This document shows, one piece after another, positions 34,344-37,274 of a stretch of 37,274 nucleotides of DNA (its first letter is position 1; the number at the start of each line of letters is the position of its first letter). Source of the DNA: Streptomyces otsuchiensis (GTDB lineage: Bacteria > Actinomycetota > Actinomycetes > Streptomycetales > Streptomycetaceae); the NCBI RefSeq assembly GCF_004305975.1, contig NZ_BHZI01000018.1:1-37274 (forward strand), in the 5' to 3' direction. The notes beneath the pieces were generated by a model. The model saw only the letters and a program-made list of their open reading frames with translations. It did not search any database and was not told the DNA's origin. Both the position numbers and the translations under genes were made by a program.

Positions 34344-37076
34344 TCACGCGTTGGAGGCCGCCGGAGCCGCCTCGGAACGCGCGGCGGCGGTCGCCGCGCT
34401 GGCCAGCAGGGCGATGTCCGTCGGCCCGTTGCCCAGCTCGCGCACCGGTCGGCGGGCCGGCCGGTCACCGAGCCGCGCCCAGTCCAGCGCCGCCACCGAC
34501 GGCCGCAGCGTCGCCGTGCGCGGAATGCGGCCGGTCACCCGGCCGGCCTGGAACGGTATGCCGCCTCCGGCACCGACCAGCTCGGCCCGGCCCGGCGGGA
34601 GGCCGGTGAGCCGGATCCGCAACGCTCCGGGCGCCGAGGCCGCCTCGTCGGCGGCGATCAGATGCACACCGAGCCGGCCCCCCTCCCGCACCACGGCGTC
34701 CAGCACCCGCACCACCGAACCCGCCGCAGGCCGGCCCGGCGCCCCGAGCGCCGGGGCGCGCAGCGCGGCGACGTCGTCGGCGATCACCACCAACCGCGGC
34801 AGCGGGTCCGTGCCCTCCGGCGCGCAGGGCGCCGCCGTACCCGCGCCGTGGTCCTCGCCACGGCGTGGGCCGACCACGCGCAGCGGCGCAGCCGCCGGCT
34901 CACCCGTCCAGGTCTCGAACGGTCCCTCGCCCAGCAGCGCCGCCCGGCGGTTCAGTTCGGCGCGCAGTGCCTGCGCGAAGGTCCGCATGCGCACCGGGTC
35001 GGTCGTGCGCAGCCGCTCGCTCACCTGGGGCAGCTCCGCGCACGGTGCGAGCCCCTCGTCGGGGCCGTCCACCAGGAGCAGCGAGAGCCCTCGCGGCCCC
35101 GCCGTCGCACAGAGCGAGGCCGCCAGGGAGCACAGCAGCTCGGTGCGGCCCGAGCGGGCCGGCCCCTCGACGAGCAGCGGCCCCGGCGCCGCCGCCAGAT
35201 CGGTGGCGAGCGGGCCGTCGACCGCAGAGCCCAGAACCAGCGGCAGCCCTTCGGTCGCCTCCCAGCGGGTGCGGAGCGCCGCCGGAGTGACGCGGGGCAG
35301 CCGGAGGACATCCAGCAGCCGTGCCGACTCCGGAAGCGGCTCTGCGTCGCCCCCGGTCGCCTCGCGCAGCGGCGCCAGCGCGCGGGCCAGCCGTTCCGCC
35401 CAGGCGCCGGACACCCCGTCCATGGTGGCCGGCGGACCGGCCTCGCCGTCCGGGAGCAGCAGCCTCAGCGAGGTCGCGACCTCGCCCGCCAGTACCCCGC
35501 GCATGCCGCACGCCGCGAACGCGGGCAGGGCGTGCTGGGCGGCGGTGACCGTGTCGGTGACAGGCGAGGCGGGGGTGGCGGCCGGCGCCTCGGCCAGGCA
35601 GAGCAGATGGACGCCCGCGGCCGGGCCCTCGGCCGCCAGCCGGGCCAGGTCCCCCCGGAGCCGCTCACCGGCGAGGTCACCGTCGACCAGCACGACGGTG
35701 CGCCGCTCCGGGGAACCGGGCCGCACGCTCCGCCCGTGCCCCGGCCCGCCGGGCGAGGGCAGCCGGGCGATCAGCTCGGCGACCCGCGCGGCGGCCTGTT
35801 CGTGGTCGAAGGCCAGCAGCCGGTGGCAGGGCTGCGTGGTCGGACGGGTGTGCGGCAGCCAGCCCGTCCACGCCCACTCCGTGGCGCAGCCCGGAGCGAT
35901 CGTCACCAACTCCACGGCGCTGGGCGGGTGCAGGGCCGCCAGCTGGGCCACGGCGGCGCGGGCCAGCGCTCGCAGCCGGGGGCGCGGCCCGGCCAGGCCC
36001 AGCGAACCGGCGGCCGAGAGGCCGACCGTGACCGGGACCAGCGGCCCGGCGGCGCGCTGCCCGGAGCCGAGCCGGACGGTCAGGGCGTCCCGGTGGGCCG
36101 CGTCGCGTTCCCAGAGCGGGGCGTGGGACTCGACGGCGGCCAGCAGCAGTGTCGCCGGGTCCGGCCAGCGTTCCCGGCCGGACCCGCGGGGTGCCGGTGC
36201 GCCGGCCGGGCCCCTCCCGCTGCCGGAGACCGTCGCGCCCGCCGGACTTGTCGACCGGGCGGGGTGACCCGGCTCGGCGCCGTCCGGACGGCGAAGGTTC
36301 CAGCCGGGTCGCCTGCGGGCCGGATGTCCGGTGGTCGGCTCGCTGACGAGGTCGCTCGCGCCCCCGGGAGCGGGCCGTTCCCGGCCGGTTCCCGCCCCGC
36401 CGCGCGCGGACTGGCCCGGAATGGTCGCCCCGGCCGCCTCGCCCCGGTGGGTGGGGTGGGTGCGCTCGCCCGTGCCGCCCCCGCCGGGCAGACCCCCTCC
36501 GGACACGCCGTCGTCGAGGACCACCCGGAGCACCGACTCGCCGAGACGCAGCTCGGCGCCGAGCGGCAGCGTACGGGGCCGCTCGCCGACCGGCCGGCCG
36601 TCCAGGGTGGTGCCGTTGGTGGAGCCGGAGTCGCGCACGGTCAGCGTGCCGTCGGCGGCGACGGTGACGACGCAGTGCCGGCGGGAGACGTCCGGGTCGT
36701 CGAGCGGTACCTCGGCCGTGCCCGAGCGGCCGACCCTGATCTCGCCGCCGTGCAGCAGGTGGACGCCGCCGGCGTCCGGGCCGGAGACCACCAGCAGCCG
36801 CGCCCGTGCGCCGGTGGTGGCGGCCTCCGCCGGGCGCTGGAACGCCAGCACCGCGCCGTCCAGCAGGGGAGGGGCGCCGAGGACCGTGTCCTGGGGGTCG
36901 AGCCGCTCCGGTCCGCAGAAGACGGCGGACGGCGGACCCGCGCCCGGCGTCGCGGTCTCGGCGAGCGCGGGGAGCACCGCCGTGAGGGGGGTGCCGTCGG
37001 GGGCGGTGACGGTGACGTCGGTACCGGCGTCGTGGGCTCCGCCCTGCGGTCCGAGAACGGTCAACCTGAGCTGCAT
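34344..37076 (-). CDS. FHA-domain protein with EssC/FtsK-like architecture
   Basis: 910 residues, start fixed by gggag 6 nt before ATG 37076. An N-terminal ubiquitin-like region (1-80) resembles the first domain of EssC. The FHA domain (113-187) has GRS (116-118), SRRH (131-134) and STNG (152-155), the residues that read phospho-threonine. A Gly/Pro/Arg-rich linker (about 190-300) follows. The C-terminal half has two FtsK/SpoIIIE-like modules: a degenerate one near GLAGPRPRLRALARAAVAQL and one with a P-loop GPARSGRT (637-645) whose lysine is replaced by R644. The Walker B-like strand is RLVVIADDV. It is probably a membrane-free partner in secretion or kinase signalling. No ESX genes lie within view. 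Confidence 0.85.
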   Translation of the reverse strand: MQLRLTVLGPQGGAHDAGTDVTVTAPDGTPLTAVLPALAETATPGAGPPSAVFCGPERLDPQDTVLGAPPLLDGAVLAFQRPAEAATTGARARLLVVSGPDAGGVHLLHGGEIRVGRSGTAEVPLDDPDVSRRHCVVTVAADGTLTVRDSGSTNGTTLDGRPVGERPRTLPLGAELRLGESVLRVVLDDGVSGGGLPGGGGTGERTHPTHRGEAAGATIPGQSARGGAGTGRERPAPGGASDLVSEPTTGHPARRRPGWNLRRPDGAEPGHPARSTSPAGATVSGSGRGPAGAPAPRGSGRERWPDPATLLLAAVESHAPLWERDAAHRDALTVRLGSGQRAAGPLVPVTVGLSAAGSLGLAGPRPRLRALARAAVAQLAALHPPSAVELVTIAPGCATEWAWTGWLPHTRPTTQPCHRLLAFDHEQAAARVAELIARLPSPGGPGHGRSVRPGSPERRTVVLVDGDLAGERLRGDLARLAAEGPAAGVHLLCLAEAPAATPASPVTDTVTAAQHALPAFAACGMRGVLAGEVATSLRLLLPDGEAGPPATMDGVSGAWAERLARALAPLREATGGDAEPLPESARLLDVLRLPRVTPAALRTRWEATEGLPLVLGSAVDGPLATDLAAAPGPLLVEGPARSGRTELLCSLAASLCATAGPRGLSLLLVDGPDEGLAPCAELPQVSERLRTTDPVRMRTFAQALRAELNRRAALLGEGPFETWTGEPAAAPLRVVGPRRGEDHGAGTAAPCAPEGTDPLPRLVVIADDVAALRAPALGAPGRPAAGSVVRVLDAVVREGGRLGVHLIAADEAASAPGALRIRLTGLPPGRAELVGAGGGIPFQAGRVTGRIPRTATLRPSVAALDWARLGDRPARRPVRELGNGPTDIALLASAATAAARSEAAPAASNA

Positions 37077-37150
37077 CGGCTCTCCCGGTCACATCGGCGT
37101 CTGAAGCCTGCTGGCATCCTCGCACCTGCCGCCGACACCTCGCGCCACCT

Positions 37151-37177
37151 CGGACAGTTCGTGATCTTCACTGTCCG
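37151..37177. promoter_or_regulatory. inverted repeat upstream of the FHA gene
   Basis: cggacagt (37151-37158) and actgtccg (37170-37177) are perfect 8-bp inverted repeats with an 11-nt spacer, about 75 nt before the FHA start. The geometry fits a dimeric regulator. A second cggacag-like half site lies in ctgtccggaactg around 37171-37183. No -35/-10 pair is clear. Confidence 0.45.
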
Positions 37178-37274
37178 GAACTGACTGGATCTGATCGGCC
37201 AGAAGTGATCGTTCCGGCCCCGCACGCTCCCCACGCGCACTCCGGGCATCCGGCCCGCAGGCGACCCGGCTGGA

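Overview
The window looks like a chromosomal core segment of a Streptomyces or a close relative. The DNA is very GC-rich by eye, codon third positions are almost all G or C, GTG starts are common, and I noticed no TTA leucine codon in any gene I call. The 5S rRNA and the rRNA spacer have the Streptomyces form. The gene order mtnA-mtrA-mtrB-lpqB-comF-hpf...secA-Rv3235-like is the conserved actinobacterial order also found in mycobacteria. Nothing here looks like a mobile element, prophage, CRISPR array or recently acquired island.

Layout, left to right. (1) The 3' end of a 23S rRNA gene, a 5S rRNA gene and a strong terminator close an rRNA operon. (2) A five-gene operon on the minus strand (6180 to 579) encodes a proline-rich polytopic membrane protein, a DUF4129 protein, a DUF4350 protein, a MoxR AAA+ ATPase and a DUF58 protein; three of these genes overlap by 4 bp. 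This MoxR-type module has no settled function. (3) Diverging from it on the plus strand are mtnA (methionine salvage) and mtrA-mtrB-lpqB, a two-component system with its lipoprotein, all overlapping or abutting. (4) A ComF-type phosphoribosyltransferase gene with a perfect DnaA-box sequence in its promoter region, then hpf behind a structured leader. (5) An orphan NarL-type response regulator convergent with a YcaQ/AlkX-like DNA glycosylase gene; secA diverges from the latter under a good housekeeping-type promoter. (6) An Rv3235-family gene divergent from a DUF6912 gene, then a HAD phosphatase-like gene. (7) A very large NAD-glutamate dehydrogenase gene ending in two perfect tandem hairpins. 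(8) A polyprenol-phosphate mannosyltransferase-like gene converges through a small repeat array on a PPOX-type flavin/F420 oxidoreductase gene. (9) A Stealth-family sugar-phosphate transferase gene. (10) A three-gene carbohydrate ABC importer operon (binding lipoprotein, two permeases, no ATPase). (11) An FHA protein with EssC/FtsK-like architecture, upstream of the importer on the same strand.

How they work together: the centre of the window serves envelope stress and growth control (MtrAB-LpqB), protein export (SecA), ribosome hibernation (HPF) and nitrogen catabolism (NAD-GDH). The right side serves cell-surface glycans and sugar uptake.

The most unusual items are: a carbohydrate-importer permease with an extra ~140-residue extracytoplasmic segment that includes an SdrD/CNA-B-like fold; an FHA/FtsK-like protein whose only recognisable P-loop has arginine in place of lysine; four to five genes that appear to be transcribed leaderless, with a TAnnnT box 6-7 nt before the start codon and no Shine-Dalgarno; a repeat array shared by the 3' ends of two convergent genes; and the two-hairpin leader of hpf with an orphan consensus Shine-Dalgarno. 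All functions are read from sequence and memory of the families; no search was run.
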